Origin: Salinibacterium sp.
GTDB taxonomy: Bacteria; Actinomycetota; Actinomycetes; Actinomycetales; Microbacteriaceae
Direction: 5' to 3'
Length of the DNA stretch: 64,000 bases
Assembly (NCBI GenBank): GCA_004297555.1
Contig: SCSV01000286.1
Coordinates: forward strand, 44,178 to 108,177
Part shown: positions 39,355 to 46,685 of the stretch, piece by piece
How positions within the stretch are numbered: position 1 is the first letter of the stretch
Layout of the letters: each line of letters starts with the position of its first letter
Program-made: the position numbers and the translations under genes
Notes under the pieces: generated by a model
The model's database searches: none
What the model saw: the letters and a program-made list of their open reading frames with translations, nothing else
Told to the model about the DNA's origin: nothing

Positions 39355-39446
39355 TGTGGAGCGAGGTGGATTCGAACCACCCCTGGCTTCTTACCCAGAC
39401 AGCCATCGTGCCCATGAGCCTGTCGACCGGCTCGCACGTTCACCCC
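39355..39446 (-). ncRNA. tRNA-like cloverleaf lacking a standard anticodon loop
   Basis: The minus-strand transcript folds as a closed cloverleaf. GGGGTGA (39446-39440) pairs with TCGCTCC (39364-39358), with two G-U pairs. Arm 1 is GTGC-GAGCC ... GGCTC-ATGG-GCAC, closing on GGTCGACA. Arm 2 is TGGCT ... AGCCA with a 12-base loop. Arm 3 is GGTGG-TTCGAAT-CCACC, a canonical T-arm. It ends ACA, not CCA. The anticodon arm does not have a 7-base loop, so it is unlikely to decode. It lies in a 400-base gene-free gap in the leader of the minus-strand operon. The rest of the gap, 39203-39354 and 39447-39572, shows only a possible 15-residue reading frame (MTTQVQVQMKGGSAK). Confidence 0.5.
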
Positions 39447-39572
39447 AGAACCGAGGTACTGATGGCCTGCACACCACCAGCCCCTCGGTGTTTCGCGAAC
39501 AACTACTTCGCGGAACCTCCTTTCATCTGAACCTGAACCTGGGTTGTCATCTCGTGTCCGTCCTCCATCTGC

Positions 39573-39600
39573 ATCATACACACTCACGTTGACGTGTCAA
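39573..39600 (-). promoter_or_regulatory. Promoter with TTGAC-NN-GTCAA operator
   Basis: TTGACA (39600-39595), 16 bases, TATGAT (39578-39573) on the minus strand: the best match to consensus in the window. The -35 lies in a near-perfect 26-base dyad whose arms are ACTCAC and GTGAGT around TTGAC-NN-GTCAA. It reads into the tRNA-like leader and the 39202-34065 operon. Confidence 0.8.
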
Positions 39601-39607
39601 GGTGAGT

Positions 39608-40045
39608 CTAAGAAGCGTCCAGCACCTTCCTGTACTGCTCCAGCGTCGGAACGTCAACCCCACGCGCTGCGTACTTCTCCTGTGCCCGCTTCTGGAGCCG
39701 GTGTCCGGTCCCGAAGTGATTCCACGCCGAGCACAGCTCCTCGCACGCGTCGCAATACGTCTTCGCCCAGGTGTTACCGTCGGCGGCGTCCGGGTTGCTC
39801 ATGTCTCCCGTGTACCGCCGCACCGTCACGTTGCGGACGTAGCAGCACAGCTTGCACGCACGCCGCTCCTTCCACGAGCGCAGCTGAGTCTGGTGCGTCT
39901 GTCCACACGTCGGGCATCCGTACCGCGCGATACCGGTCTGCTTGTCCAGGCTGAACTTCGCACCGCGAACCTTCTTGCGGTAGTCGACGCAGTCGTAGTT
40001 GCCACAGGCTCGAACGTCCTTCTCGACAATCCAGGCGCGTGTCAT
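39608..40045 (-). CDS. Multi-zinc-knuckle protein
   Basis: A 145-residue protein with at least four Cys pairs: ACGNYDC, CPTCGQTH, CKLCC and CDACEELC. A basic stretch lies between them. Likely zinc-binding, possibly DNA-binding. ATG at 40045 overlaps the previous stop. Confidence 0.55.
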   Translation of the reverse strand: MTRAWIVEKDVRACGNYDCVDYRKKVRGAKFSLDKQTGIARYGCPTCGQTHQTQLRSWKERRACKLCCYVRNVTVRRYTGDMSNPDAADGNTWAKTYCDACEELCSAWNHFGTGHRLQKRAQEKYAARGVDVPTLEQYRKVLDAS

Positions 40046-40242
40046 CCCGGCGGGGCTCCCGGAGGCGTCACCACCTCCAGCTCGTCTTCGTTGAACGAAA
40101 GCGTCACGCCGTTCTGCAGCGTGGCGACGACCTTCAGCAGCTTCTGCTTCTGGTCGTTCACTTCCTCGAAGGTGCGGTACACGACTCCGTACGCGCCGCT
40201 CATCAGCCCAGACTTCACCCGGATGTTGTCGCCGCTCTTCAT
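40042..40242 (-). CDS. KOW/SH3-like small protein
   Basis: A 66-residue protein whose start (MKSGDNIRVKSGLMSGAYGV) has the Gly-Asp ... Gly pattern of KOW-type small barrels that bind RNA or ribosomal/RNA-polymerase surfaces, followed by beta strands. A role in transcription or translation control is possible. Short and tightly overlapped. Confidence 0.5.
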   Translation of the reverse strand: MKSGDNIRVKSGLMSGAYGVVYRTFEEVNDQKQKLLKVVATLQNGVTLSFNEDELEVVTPPGAPPG

Positions 40243-40481
40243 GGCCTCTCCACACTGCGTTCCGTCGGGTCAACGCGACCCGCGTAGCTCCACACTTTGA
40301 TGGGGCCAATCGAATAGTCATACAGCTCGTTGTTCCGTACCAGCTCGCGGTCGACGAACACGCGCCCGCCGTGACTCATCGACGCCGGCTCGCTGCGCAA
40401 CACGCACGGGCCCGGCTGGCTCATCAAGGCGCGCGTCGACGAGACGGGGTGGCTGAAGTGAACGGATGCATCTACAAGCAT
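40239..40481 (-). CDS. Unknown small protein
   Basis: An 80-residue protein. The start at 40481 is chosen so that it overlaps the stop of the gene at 40472 by 10 bases. Beta-rich C-terminal half (GRVFVDRELVRNNELYDYSI). No family recognised. Confidence 0.4.
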   Translation of the reverse strand: MLVDASVHFSHPVSSTRALMSQPGPCVLRSEPASMSHGGRVFVDRELVRNNELYDYSIGPIKVWSYAGRVDPTERSVERP

Positions 40482-40735
40482 ACGCTCGGGGTGTTCTTCA
40501 TCGCCGCGTTCGCGAAGAAGGACTTCGCGTGGCAGCTGCGCGACGTGCCAACACCTCTCATCCTCCACCGCAGGGCGTAGACGACCTGCGCGACCGCGCA
40601 TGATGAGCGCTCGTACGTCTCGAAGGCGATGGCGCGGGCCCAGAGTCTCCTGGCCGCCTGCTTCCAGCCGCGGTTCCCGTGCACGCGCACGAACTGCTGC
40701 AGCGCCTGCTTCTGCTCCATCGTCAGCGGTGTCAT
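40472..40735 (-). CDS. Unknown basic helical protein
   Basis: An 87-residue protein, Arg-rich and helical (GWKQAARRLWARAIAFETYE), with several Cys. Start context GGAGACCTGCAC-ATG and the promoter at 40784 support it. Confidence 0.5.
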   Translation of the reverse strand: MTPLTMEQKQALQQFVRVHGNRGWKQAARRLWARAIAFETYERSSCAVAQVVYALRWRMRGVGTSRSCHAKSFFANAAMKNTPSVCL

Positions 40736-40783
40736 GTGCAGGTCTCCTTTGGTGCTTCGTCCGTCCGACCGTCCGACCTCTAC

Positions 40784-40811
40784 ATCTTAATCACCCACCT
40801 TGACGTGTCAA
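40784..40811 (-). promoter_or_regulatory. Promoter with TTGAC-NN-GTCAA operator
   Basis: TTGACA (40811-40806), 16 bases, TAAGAT (40789-40784) on the minus strand. The -35 is followed by CGTCAAGGTGGGTGAT, so the dyad and GTGGGT flank are both present. Drives the genes from 40735 downwards. It overlaps the last codons of the gene at 40808. Confidence 0.75.
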
Positions 40812-41194
40812 GTCTTCATGCCGCAGAACGCCTTCAGGGCAGCCTTGTACGCCTTCGCGCGCGGCGTGCGGTAGCTCTTCGCGTTGTTCAGGAAGTACCG
40901 CACCACGCTCTGGCCGCTGTCGTGGTCGACGTTGTCGTTGATGTTCTGCAGGTCCAGCATCGCGTTGAGGTAGGGCTTCGCCGCGTAGTGGACGTTCTTC
41001 CAGTCGCGCACAATGAGACGCGCGACGGCGGCCGGCGTCGACATGTCCGGCTCCTCGACCTGGGAGAACTCCGCGCCGCAGTTGCGGCAGCGGTAGTGGA
41101 GGCGCAGCCCGAGCTGCTTGAGCAGGATGCCGGGCCCCACGCACTGGGGACAGTGCACCGTCTCGACGTCGTCGTCTTCCTCGTGCGCGACCAT
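40808..41194 (-). CDS. Zinc-ribbon protein
   Basis: A 128-residue protein with HCPQCVGPG and YRCRNCGAEF, a four-Cys ribbon, then a helical C-terminal region (YFLNNAKSYRTPRAKAYKAA). Might act as a DNA-binding or transcription factor. TGATG overlap with the upstream gene. Confidence 0.55.
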   Translation of the reverse strand: MVAHEEDDDVETVHCPQCVGPGILLKQLGLRLHYRCRNCGAEFSQVEEPDMSTPAAVARLIVRDWKNVHYAAKPYLNAMLDLQNINDNVDHDSGQSVVRYFLNNAKSYRTPRAKAYKAALKAFCGMKT

Positions 41195-41754
41195 CACAGG
41201 CCCCCAGGCAGCTTGCCGTCGGTGGCCGGGCGCACCGGGTCGCCGGCCTCGTCGCACCACCACCAGCCGGTGTGGCTGAGCGGGGAGCGAACGCGCACCA
41301 TGACAAGGCCGCACTCGTCGCAGCAGCCGCCGGTGCCGGTAGCCTCCAGCTCCGCGGGCTTGAAGAGCTTGTGGTAGCCCTTCGGCTCCTTGATAGCGCG
41401 GAAGGTGATGCGGTCGTGCCGACAGGTCTGGTGCTGCCAGTTGATGCACTCGGGGCTGATGCGCAGCGCGCCGCCGCAGCTGGGCGCGTACCAGAGCTGC
41501 ACCTGCTGCGCGAGCATCCAGTCGCCGCCTGAGGCCTTGCCGGCGGCCGCCCGACGGAAGAGCGCGAAGGCCTTCTCGCGGAGGCCCTGTGTGTCCCTGA
41601 ACGTGTACGGATTGGTGCAGGCGGTGTCAGTCGCCAGAACGTCGCCGATGTTGGGGCGGAAGGTGGTGGTCTCGTCGGTGCCGTCGCGGAAGAACTCCTT
41701 ACGCTCGATGCTCCCGTTGACCTCGCGCTGCTCGAACTTGAAGGGGGTCGCCAT
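41194..41754 (-). CDS. Unknown protein with Cys/Trp-rich end
   Basis: A 186-residue protein; soluble, with CCDECGLVMV and TGWWWCDEAG near its C-terminus, a probable zinc-type site. Start context GGAGACCTGCAC-ATG. No family recognised. Confidence 0.5.
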   Translation of the reverse strand: MATPFKFEQREVNGSIERKEFFRDGTDETTTFRPNIGDVLATDTACTNPYTFRDTQGLREKAFALFRRAAAGKASGGDWMLAQQVQLWYAPSCGGALRISPECINWQHQTCRHDRITFRAIKEPKGYHKLFKPAELEATGTGGCCDECGLVMVRVRSPLSHTGWWWCDEAGDPVRPATDGKLPGGL

Positions 41755-41780
41755 GTGCAGGTCTCCTAGTGTTGATGGTA

Positions 41781-41799
41781 CTGACGTGTCAAGGTGGGT
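41781..41799. promoter_or_regulatory. Operator copy CTGACGTGTCAAGGTGGGT
   Basis: The shared dyad with GTGGGT flank, in the 47-base gap upstream of the gene at 41754. On the minus strand TTGACA is at 41792-41787, but the matching -10 (ACTAGG) is weak. A control role is more certain than a promoter role. Confidence 0.6.
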
Positions 41800-41801
41800 T
41801 G

Positions 41802-42014
41802 TTATTCAATCGCCCGGTACTCTGCCGAGGTGGTGTCGTCGCCGGCCAGCTCGCGCACCGCGTCGTAGGCCTTCAGCGCGAGCTTGAGGTTCCTCTTGGC
41901 GACTGGGGAGGTCGAGGCGCGAGCGCGCCAAAGCTCGATGTGCTCGACCAGCTTGAGCACGACGCGGTTGTATTCGAGCTGCTCCGCTCGATGCAGGTTC
42001 CCGTCGGCGTCCAT
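41802..42014 (-). CDS. Small helical protein
   Basis: A 70-residue protein (MDADGNLHRAEQLEYNRVVL ...), helical and charged. TGATG overlap with the preceding gene. No family recognised. Confidence 0.5.
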   Translation of the reverse strand: MDADGNLHRAEQLEYNRVVLKLVEHIELWRARASTSPVAKRNLKLALKAYDAVRELAGDDTTSAEYRAIE

Positions 42015-42286
42015 CACCGGTCTCCCATCTCGCGCACCACCTCGCCGACGTTGTCGCAGAACGCGTCCCGGGTCTCGTCGACCAGAATCGAGTAGTCCGT
42101 GCGGCTCATCTCGACGTAGCGCACCGTGAACTCGTCCGCGGGCGTCAGGGTGACGATGACCTTGGCGAGCTTGCGCGAGCTGCCCACGCGGAACATGAGC
42201 TGCCGGCCGTCGCGCACGAAATCTCGAGCCCCAACGGCCATCAGGTTGCCCTTGCCGATTTGCTTGAGCAGAGTCTGGGCGTCCAT
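42014..42286 (-). CDS. Small beta-rich protein
   Basis: A 90-residue protein with ATG at 42286; a beta-rich centre (LMFRVGSSRKLAKVIVTLTP) and a helical end. No family recognised. Confidence 0.5.
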   Translation of the reverse strand: MDAQTLLKQIGKGNLMAVGARDFVRDGRQLMFRVGSSRKLAKVIVTLTPADEFTVRYVEMSRTDYSILVDETRDAFCDNVGEVVREMGDR

Positions 42287-42293
42287 GGTAGCC

Positions 42294-42584
42294 TCACTCA
42301 GCGAACGGCGTGATGTGGATGACGCAGTCGTAGTCCTTGACCTTCGAGGTCTCGAAGGGGGAGCCGGGCTCCAGCATGCGGAAGAGGTCTTCCAGCTCTT
42401 GGACGTTCTCGTCGCTGAGTGCCGTCTGCTCGCCGGTGATGTTCTGCACCGGCAGCGCGATGGCGTGGAAGTCGGCACCGCCGATGGAGACGTGGCAGTA
42501 GAAGCCCTCGGCGGGCTTGCCGCTGACGCGCTCCACCCAAGGGAGGAGGTCGAAGGAAGAGAGGAGAGAGACGAAGGCGGGCAT
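42294..42584 (-). CDS. Small acidic protein
   Basis: A 96-residue, acidic protein with ATG at 42584 (YCHVSIGGADFHAIALPVQN). It could be an inhibitor or DNA-mimic by charge, but this is speculation. A downstream-box-like CACAGGAGCC precedes the start, close to the operator at 42614. Confidence 0.45.
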   Translation of the reverse strand: MPAFVSLLSSFDLLPWVERVSGKPAEGFYCHVSIGGADFHAIALPVQNITGEQTALSDENVQELEDLFRMLEPGSPFETSKVKDYDCVIHITPFAE

Positions 42585-42613
42585 GGTGTGGCTCCTGTGC
42601 AGTGTGTGGGTGG

Positions 42614-42632
42614 TTGACGTGTCAGCGTGGGT
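42614..42632. promoter_or_regulatory. Operator copy TTGACGTGTCAGCGTGGGT
   Basis: The shared dyad with GTGGGT flank in the gap between the genes at 42584 and 42638. No convincing minus-strand -10 box was found at 16 or 17 bases. Confidence 0.6.
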
Positions 42633-42637
42633 GTTAT

Positions 42638-42982
42638 TCAGAAGACGATTTCGCCGCGAGCCCCAAGTTGGTTCGCCAGGGCTCGGGCCCCTTCGATGTG
42701 CTCCTCGGGCCAGTTGACTCGACCCGTGACCTTGACCTCCACGGCGGGCGCGATGGCGCCGCAGATGCCGACCAGAGCCACGTGGGTCGCCGCGTGGCGC
42801 GAGCAGAACTGCATGCGCTTGCCGGCGAGTTGCTGAGTTTCCTCCCAGATGAGCGCCTCTATTGCGTCCACGACGGGCGGACGCTGCCACTCGCGCAGCC
42901 ACGCCTTTACCCGGTAGTTGGCGCCGTTGTACGTGACGAGCGCTCCGACGTCGGACGCAACGAGCTTGCGTGCGAGGCTCAT
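42638..42982 (-). CDS. Unknown small protein, first gene of its operon
   Basis: A 114-residue protein (MSLARKLVASDVGALVTYNG ...) with a Cys/His pair (FCSRHAATH). Start context CACCTGCACAGGAGCCGACC-ATG. Expressed from the promoter at 43016-43043. No family recognised. Confidence 0.5.
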   Translation of the reverse strand: MSLARKLVASDVGALVTYNGANYRVKAWLREWQRPPVVDAIEALIWEETQQLAGKRMQFCSRHAATHVALVGICGAIAPAVEVKVTGRVNWPEEHIEGARALANQLGARGEIVF

Positions 42983-43015
42983 GGTCGGCTCCTGTGCAGG
43001 TGGTGCGGCAGGGAG

Positions 43016-43043
43016 ATGGTAAGCACGGGCCGTGACGTGTCAA
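43016..43043 (-). promoter_or_regulatory. Promoter with operator for the gene at 42638
   Basis: TTGACA (43043-43038), 16 bases, TACCAT (43021-43016) on the minus strand, with the dyad over the -35. It reads into the gene starting at 42982. Confidence 0.65.
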
Positions 43044-43362
43044 GGCGGGTAGATGACGTGTCCAGGTGGGTACCCACCTACACACACGGTGAGGTGTCAT
43101 ATGTAGGTACATGTGGGTGTGTGAAGTGTCCATGAAATGTAAACACTGAACGTGGCACTGAACACCGTGGGGTTCCCAGTAATACCATAGTAAAATCAAG
43201 GACTTACGAGGATAGGACTGTAAACAAGCCGAAAACACCTACATGGGCTGTATCGAGCGGAAACGGCCCGCCATTGAACGCGACCCCCAATCTGACCCCG
43301 ACCCCACCCCCCTGCCGAGAAAATCAAACCTGGGCGATTCCCACATTCCGTGCCAAGTGCTG

Positions 43363-43382
43363 ATGACGTGTCAGCGTGGGTA
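43363..43382. promoter_or_regulatory. Operator copy ATGACGTGTCAGCGTGGGTA
   Basis: The shared dyad with GTGGGT flank, about 200 bases upstream of the helicase gene. Its own -10 on the plus strand is poor. Confidence 0.55.
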
Positions 43383-43487
43383 TCCTACACGTCACTGGCA
43401 CACCACGTGCTACGCGTGCGCGCGCCCGTGCGCGCGTTGGAAAAGCGGTGTGCGGCTGCTGCGACCGACGCTGCGTCTGACGTGCAC

Positions 43488-43515
43488 TTGACACGTCAAA
43501 ATGAATGCTGATATT
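43488..43515 (+). promoter_or_regulatory. Promoter with operator for the helicase gene
   Basis: TTGACA (43488-43493), 16 bases, GATATT (43510-43515). The dyad TTGACACGTCAA is complete, but the GTGGGT flank is replaced by AATGAAT. It lies 45 bases before the helicase start. Confidence 0.6.
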
Positions 43516-43559
43516 GGTCGTGCGTCAGTAGGAGCGCGGCACGAAACGGAGACCTGCAC

Positions 43560-45452
43560 ATGACCAACCGAATCTGGAGCACCTACCAGCTGGCCATTTT
43601 CGCCTGGGGCGTCGCGGTCGACTCCGTGCGCAACCTCATCATTCAGGCCTTCGCCGGCACGGGCAAGACCACGACCATGGTCGAGCTGGTCAACCGCATG
43701 CCCGAGGCCAAGGTCCTCTGCTGCGCCTTCGCCAAGAAGAACCAGCTGGACCTGCAGGGCAAGCTGACGAGGGACGGCGCCGAGGCGCGCACCTTCAACA
43801 GCCTGGGCCTCGCGGCGTGCGTCCGCTACATGGGCCTCTCCTACCAGAACCGGGGCCAGACGATGAACAGCGGCCGGGCGATGGCCATCGCCGAGGCGGT
43901 CTGCGGCATCGAGGCGCCCCGCGACATGGTCAAGCTGGTGGCGAAGTTGAGCGCGAAGGGAAAGCACGTGCTGCCCGGCGTCGAGACGCGCGAGCGCCTG
44001 GAGGTCGAGGGCAAGGCGGCGAAGGCCGCTGGCAACATGGCCCGCGCCGACGAGCTGCGCGCCCAGTGGCACGCGGCGCCTCAGGTTGAGATGGAAGCCC
44101 TGGCGCAGGAGCACGAGCTGGAGCCCGACGAGGAGTGGGAGGCCGACGGGTGGAACACCGCGCGCGTGGCCAAGCTCGCGCTTGCCGCCATGGAGCTGGC
44201 GCGCACCGCCCACACACTGAAGCACGGCAAGCTCTACGATGCGCTGAGCCCTCTGGATAGGTGCTCGGTTGACGGCGACGACCAGTGCTACCTGCCGGTC
44301 GTGAACAAGTGGGTCTCGCCCCGCTACAACGCAGTGGTGGTCGACGAGTGCCAGGATACGAGCCCGGTGCAGCTGCGGCTCGCGCGCGGGTTGCTCATCC
44401 CCGGCGGCCGGTTCATCGCCGTTGGTGACCGCTTCCAGGCCATCTACCGCTTTCGCGGCGCGGACGCCTCCTCGATGGACAAGCTCCTCGCGAACGCGAA
44501 CCAGAACGGCGGCTGCATCGAGCTGACGCTGCCCGAGACCTACCGGTGCGGCAAGGCCATCGTGGCGGAGGCCGCGCGCCTCGTGCCCGGCTACATCGCG
44601 CACGAGAGCAACGCGGCCGGCGAAGTGCGGTCGATTCCCTACGGCAAGCTCTCCGAGCAGGCCGAGCCCGGCGACTTCGTGCTGAGCCGGTCGAACGCGC
44701 CCCTCGCGGCGGCGTGCCTCAAGCTCTGGAAGGCCGGCAAGCGGGCGAAGGTCGAAGGCAAGGCGATGGGTGAGGGCCTCCTCGCGCTCGTCGCCAAGCT
44801 CAAGGCGAAGAGCATCCCCGACTTTCTGGAGAAGCTCACCGCGTGGGAGGAGCGCGAGTGTGCCCGCGCCGAGAAGGCGGCGAAGACGGAGGAGCAGGCC
44901 CAGGCGAAGTGCGAGGCCATCGCGGACAAGGCGGAGTGCCTCCGGTTTTTGGTGGACGGGCTGTCAGGGCTGCCCGAGTTGACCGCGCGCATCAACAACC
45001 TGTTCGCCGACACCATGAAGCGCGCTGACGGCTCCGAGCAGGACGAGCCTGTCGACCCGCCGGTGGTGCTCATGACGGTGCACAAGGCGAAGGGCCTGGA
45101 GACCGACCGCGTGTTCATGCTCGACGACACCTTCGGCAAGGCGTCGAAGAAGAAGGGCGCCACGGCCCAGACGATTCAGGACGAGCTGTTCATTCGTTAC
45201 GTGGCCGTCACCCGCGCCAAGAAGACCCTGGTGCACGTCATTGGCCTCGAAGACGGCCCGGCACCGCGCCCCACGGTGCATGAGACGAAGGTGGCCGAGG
45301 CCGCCCAGGTCACTGGCGAGACGCTGCAGCAGGTCGCGGCGGCCATCGCGGCGACGCGGCAGCTGATGGAGAAGGATTCGTCGCCTGCCCTCGCCGACGC
45401 GCTGAAGCAGCTCGAAGAGAAGCACGCGCGGCTGACGCAGGCGAAGGCGTAG
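43560..45452 (+). CDS. UvrD/Rep-family SF1 helicase
   Basis: A 630-residue ATP-dependent DNA helicase. It has Walker A AGTGKTT (32-38), Walker B VVDECQDTSPVQL (about 260), GDRFQAIYRFRGAD (motif III region), LPETYRCGKAI (motif IV region), VLMTVHKAKGLETD (motif V, about 502) and YVAVTRAKKTL (motif VI, about 546). It is shorter than cellular UvrD and lacks parts of the 2B domain. It probably unwinds DNA in replication or recombination. Start context GGAGACCTGCAC-ATG; first gene of the plus-strand early block. Confidence 0.9.
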   Translation: MTNRIWSTYQLAIFAWGVAVDSVRNLIIQAFAGTGKTTTMVELVNRMPEAKVLCCAFAKKNQLDLQGKLTRDGAEARTFNSLGLAACVRYMGLSYQNRGQTMNSGRAMAIAEAVCGIEAPRDMVKLVAKLSAKGKHVLPGVETRERLEVEGKAAKAAGNMARADELRAQWHAAPQVEMEALAQEHELEPDEEWEADGWNTARVAKLALAAMELARTAHTLKHGKLYDALSPLDRCSVDGDDQCYLPVVNKWVSPRYNAVVVDECQDTSPVQLRLARGLLIPGGRFIAVGDRFQAIYRFRGADASSMDKLLANANQNGGCIELTLPETYRCGKAIVAEAARLVPGYIAHESNAAGEVRSIPYGKLSEQAEPGDFVLSRSNAPLAAACLKLWKAGKRAKVEGKAMGEGLLALVAKLKAKSIPDFLEKLTAWEERECARAEKAAKTEEQAQAKCEAIADKAECLRFLVDGLSGLPELTARINNLFADTMKRADGSEQDEPVDPPVVLMTVHKAKGLETDRVFMLDDTFGKASKKKGATAQTIQDELFIRYVAVTRAKKTLVHVIGLEDGPAPRPTVHETKVAEAAQVTGETLQQVAAAIAATRQLMEKDSSPALADALKQLEEKHARLTQAKA

Positions 45453-45461
45453 GAGGTAGCC

Positions 45462-45695
45462 ATGACCATCACCGAGCTGCGGAAGATTCTGAAGACCGGC
45501 AAGGCGCCAACGGGTGAGACGGTCATCACCATCTACCTCTGGGTGACCCTCACCAAAGACGACGGCGCGCACCTGCCGACCACGCGCACCGAGGCGCTGC
45601 GGCTGCTGCAGGGGCAGGACGGGACGGCGGAGGCGAATGCGGTGCTCGACCAGTCGCGCTCAGTCGCTCGGGGCGTAGACGTTCTCATTGGCTGA
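45462..45695 (+). CDS. Unknown small protein
   Basis: A 77-residue protein, 9 bases after the helicase; GGAGGTAGCC precedes the ATG. Mixed helix/strand (TGETVITIYLWVTLTKDDGA). No family recognised. Confidence 0.5.
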   Translation: MTITELRKILKTGKAPTGETVITIYLWVTLTKDDGAHLPTTRTEALRLLQGQDGTAEANAVLDQSRSVARGVDVLIG

Positions 45696-45704
45696 ATCCC
45701 ACGG

Positions 45705-45732
45705 TTGACGTGTCAACGTGGGTGGTTACGCT
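45705..45732 (+). promoter_or_regulatory. Promoter with TTGAC-NN-GTCAA operator
   Basis: TTGACG (45705-45710), 16 bases, TACGCT (45727-45732). The dyad and the CGTGGGTGG flank are complete. It lies about 35 bases before the start of the gene at 45768. Confidence 0.65.
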
Positions 45733-45767
45733 GTACCTACCTCGTAGTGAAACGGATGGACATGCAC

Positions 45768-46646
45768 ATGACGACGACGAAGCTGAAGCCGAACCCGAAG
45801 TACGAAGAGCTGGTGAACAAGGCGGTCGCGGCGCTGAAGTGCGACCTGCTCGTGAACGCCATCCGCGGCAGCGACCCGAAGTACCACAGCTCGCGCGACC
45901 TGGGGAACTGCGGCTACCGCTTCGGACTCAGCCACGCGGCCTACGTGAAGCGCCTGCGCGAGGACCCGCGGCGCGTGGTCACCGTCGAGCAGGCGAAGCA
46001 GACGAAGCCCGACCGGGAGTACCTCGAAGTGCTGCTCACCGAGGCGGCGAAGAAGAACGACACCGGCGACCAGCCCGGCTACTCGCTCGATGCGCTCTCC
46101 GCCGCGTGCCTCACGGCAGTGCTCGCGGACCCGGACGCGTTCACCGTTCTGTACCACGACAACCGAACCGGCAAGACGGTACCGTTCAAGGTCGGCGAGC
46201 GCTACAACGGCGAGCGCCACGGCATCGGTGGCTACGACCGCTGCACCGTCGCGCGGAAGGCGGAGGCCGAGGTGTACTTCAAGAGCATCGAGGAGGCTGC
46301 TGTCGCTCGCGAGTTCAAGCGCATCGCCGACGGGAGTACCAAGACACTCACCGAGGAGCTGGGATACCCGGACGTGTTCCTCGCGACCGGTGACGGCTTC
46401 CTCAAGCAGCACGAGTCGGTCATCGAGATGACGCCCGACACGCTGCCCGACCCAGCGAAGACCATCGAGGCGGTGTGGAAGCTCGCCGACGAGGCCGACG
46501 CCAAGGTCGTCGAGCTGCAGAAGCGGTCGCGCGACCTGCGCAGCATCGCCAGCGCCATCAAGAGCGACCCGGCGAAGCTCGCCGAGTACCACGCGGCGGT
46601 GCTGGAGGCGGCGCGGGAGAACGTGAAGAGGAACGCGGCGCGGTAG
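45768..46646 (+). CDS. Unknown soluble protein
   Basis: A 292-residue protein; ATG at 45768 is preferred from three close ATGs (45756, 45762) because the context GGACATGCAC-ATG resembles the common CCTGCAC-ATG start. It contains CDLLVNAIRGSDPKYHSSRD and a C-terminal helical part (KVVELQKRSRDLRSIASAIK). No family recognised; in the early block after the helicase. Confidence 0.5.
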   Translation: MTTTKLKPNPKYEELVNKAVAALKCDLLVNAIRGSDPKYHSSRDLGNCGYRFGLSHAAYVKRLREDPRRVVTVEQAKQTKPDREYLEVLLTEAAKKNDTGDQPGYSLDALSAACLTAVLADPDAFTVLYHDNRTGKTVPFKVGERYNGERHGIGGYDRCTVARKAEAEVYFKSIEEAAVAREFKRIADGSTKTLTEELGYPDVFLATGDGFLKQHESVIEMTPDTLPDPAKTIEAVWKLADEADAKVVELQKRSRDLRSIASAIKSDPAKLAEYHAAVLEAARENVKRNAAR

Positions 46647-46685
46647 ACGCGGTAGAATCACCCCACGGAGTCACGGAGGAACGTC

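Larger units (their letters stand above)
42983..43560. promoter_or_regulatory. Gene-free divergent regulatory region (possible origin)
   Basis: A 578-base gap between the minus-strand and plus-strand early blocks. It holds two operator copies in tandem at 43032-43050 and 43053-43071 and another at 43363-43382. A GGTGGGT/ACCCACC palindrome lies at 43065-43078. An AT-richer segment runs from about 43090 to 43235, and C-runs follow it. No protein of convincing quality is present. Divergent transcription plus the AT-rich part fits a control hub or replication origin. Confidence 0.5.

Noticed and set aside
43240-43491. Small plus-strand frame in the hub
   Set aside because: It has no ribosome-binding site, poor codon character and contains an operator copy.
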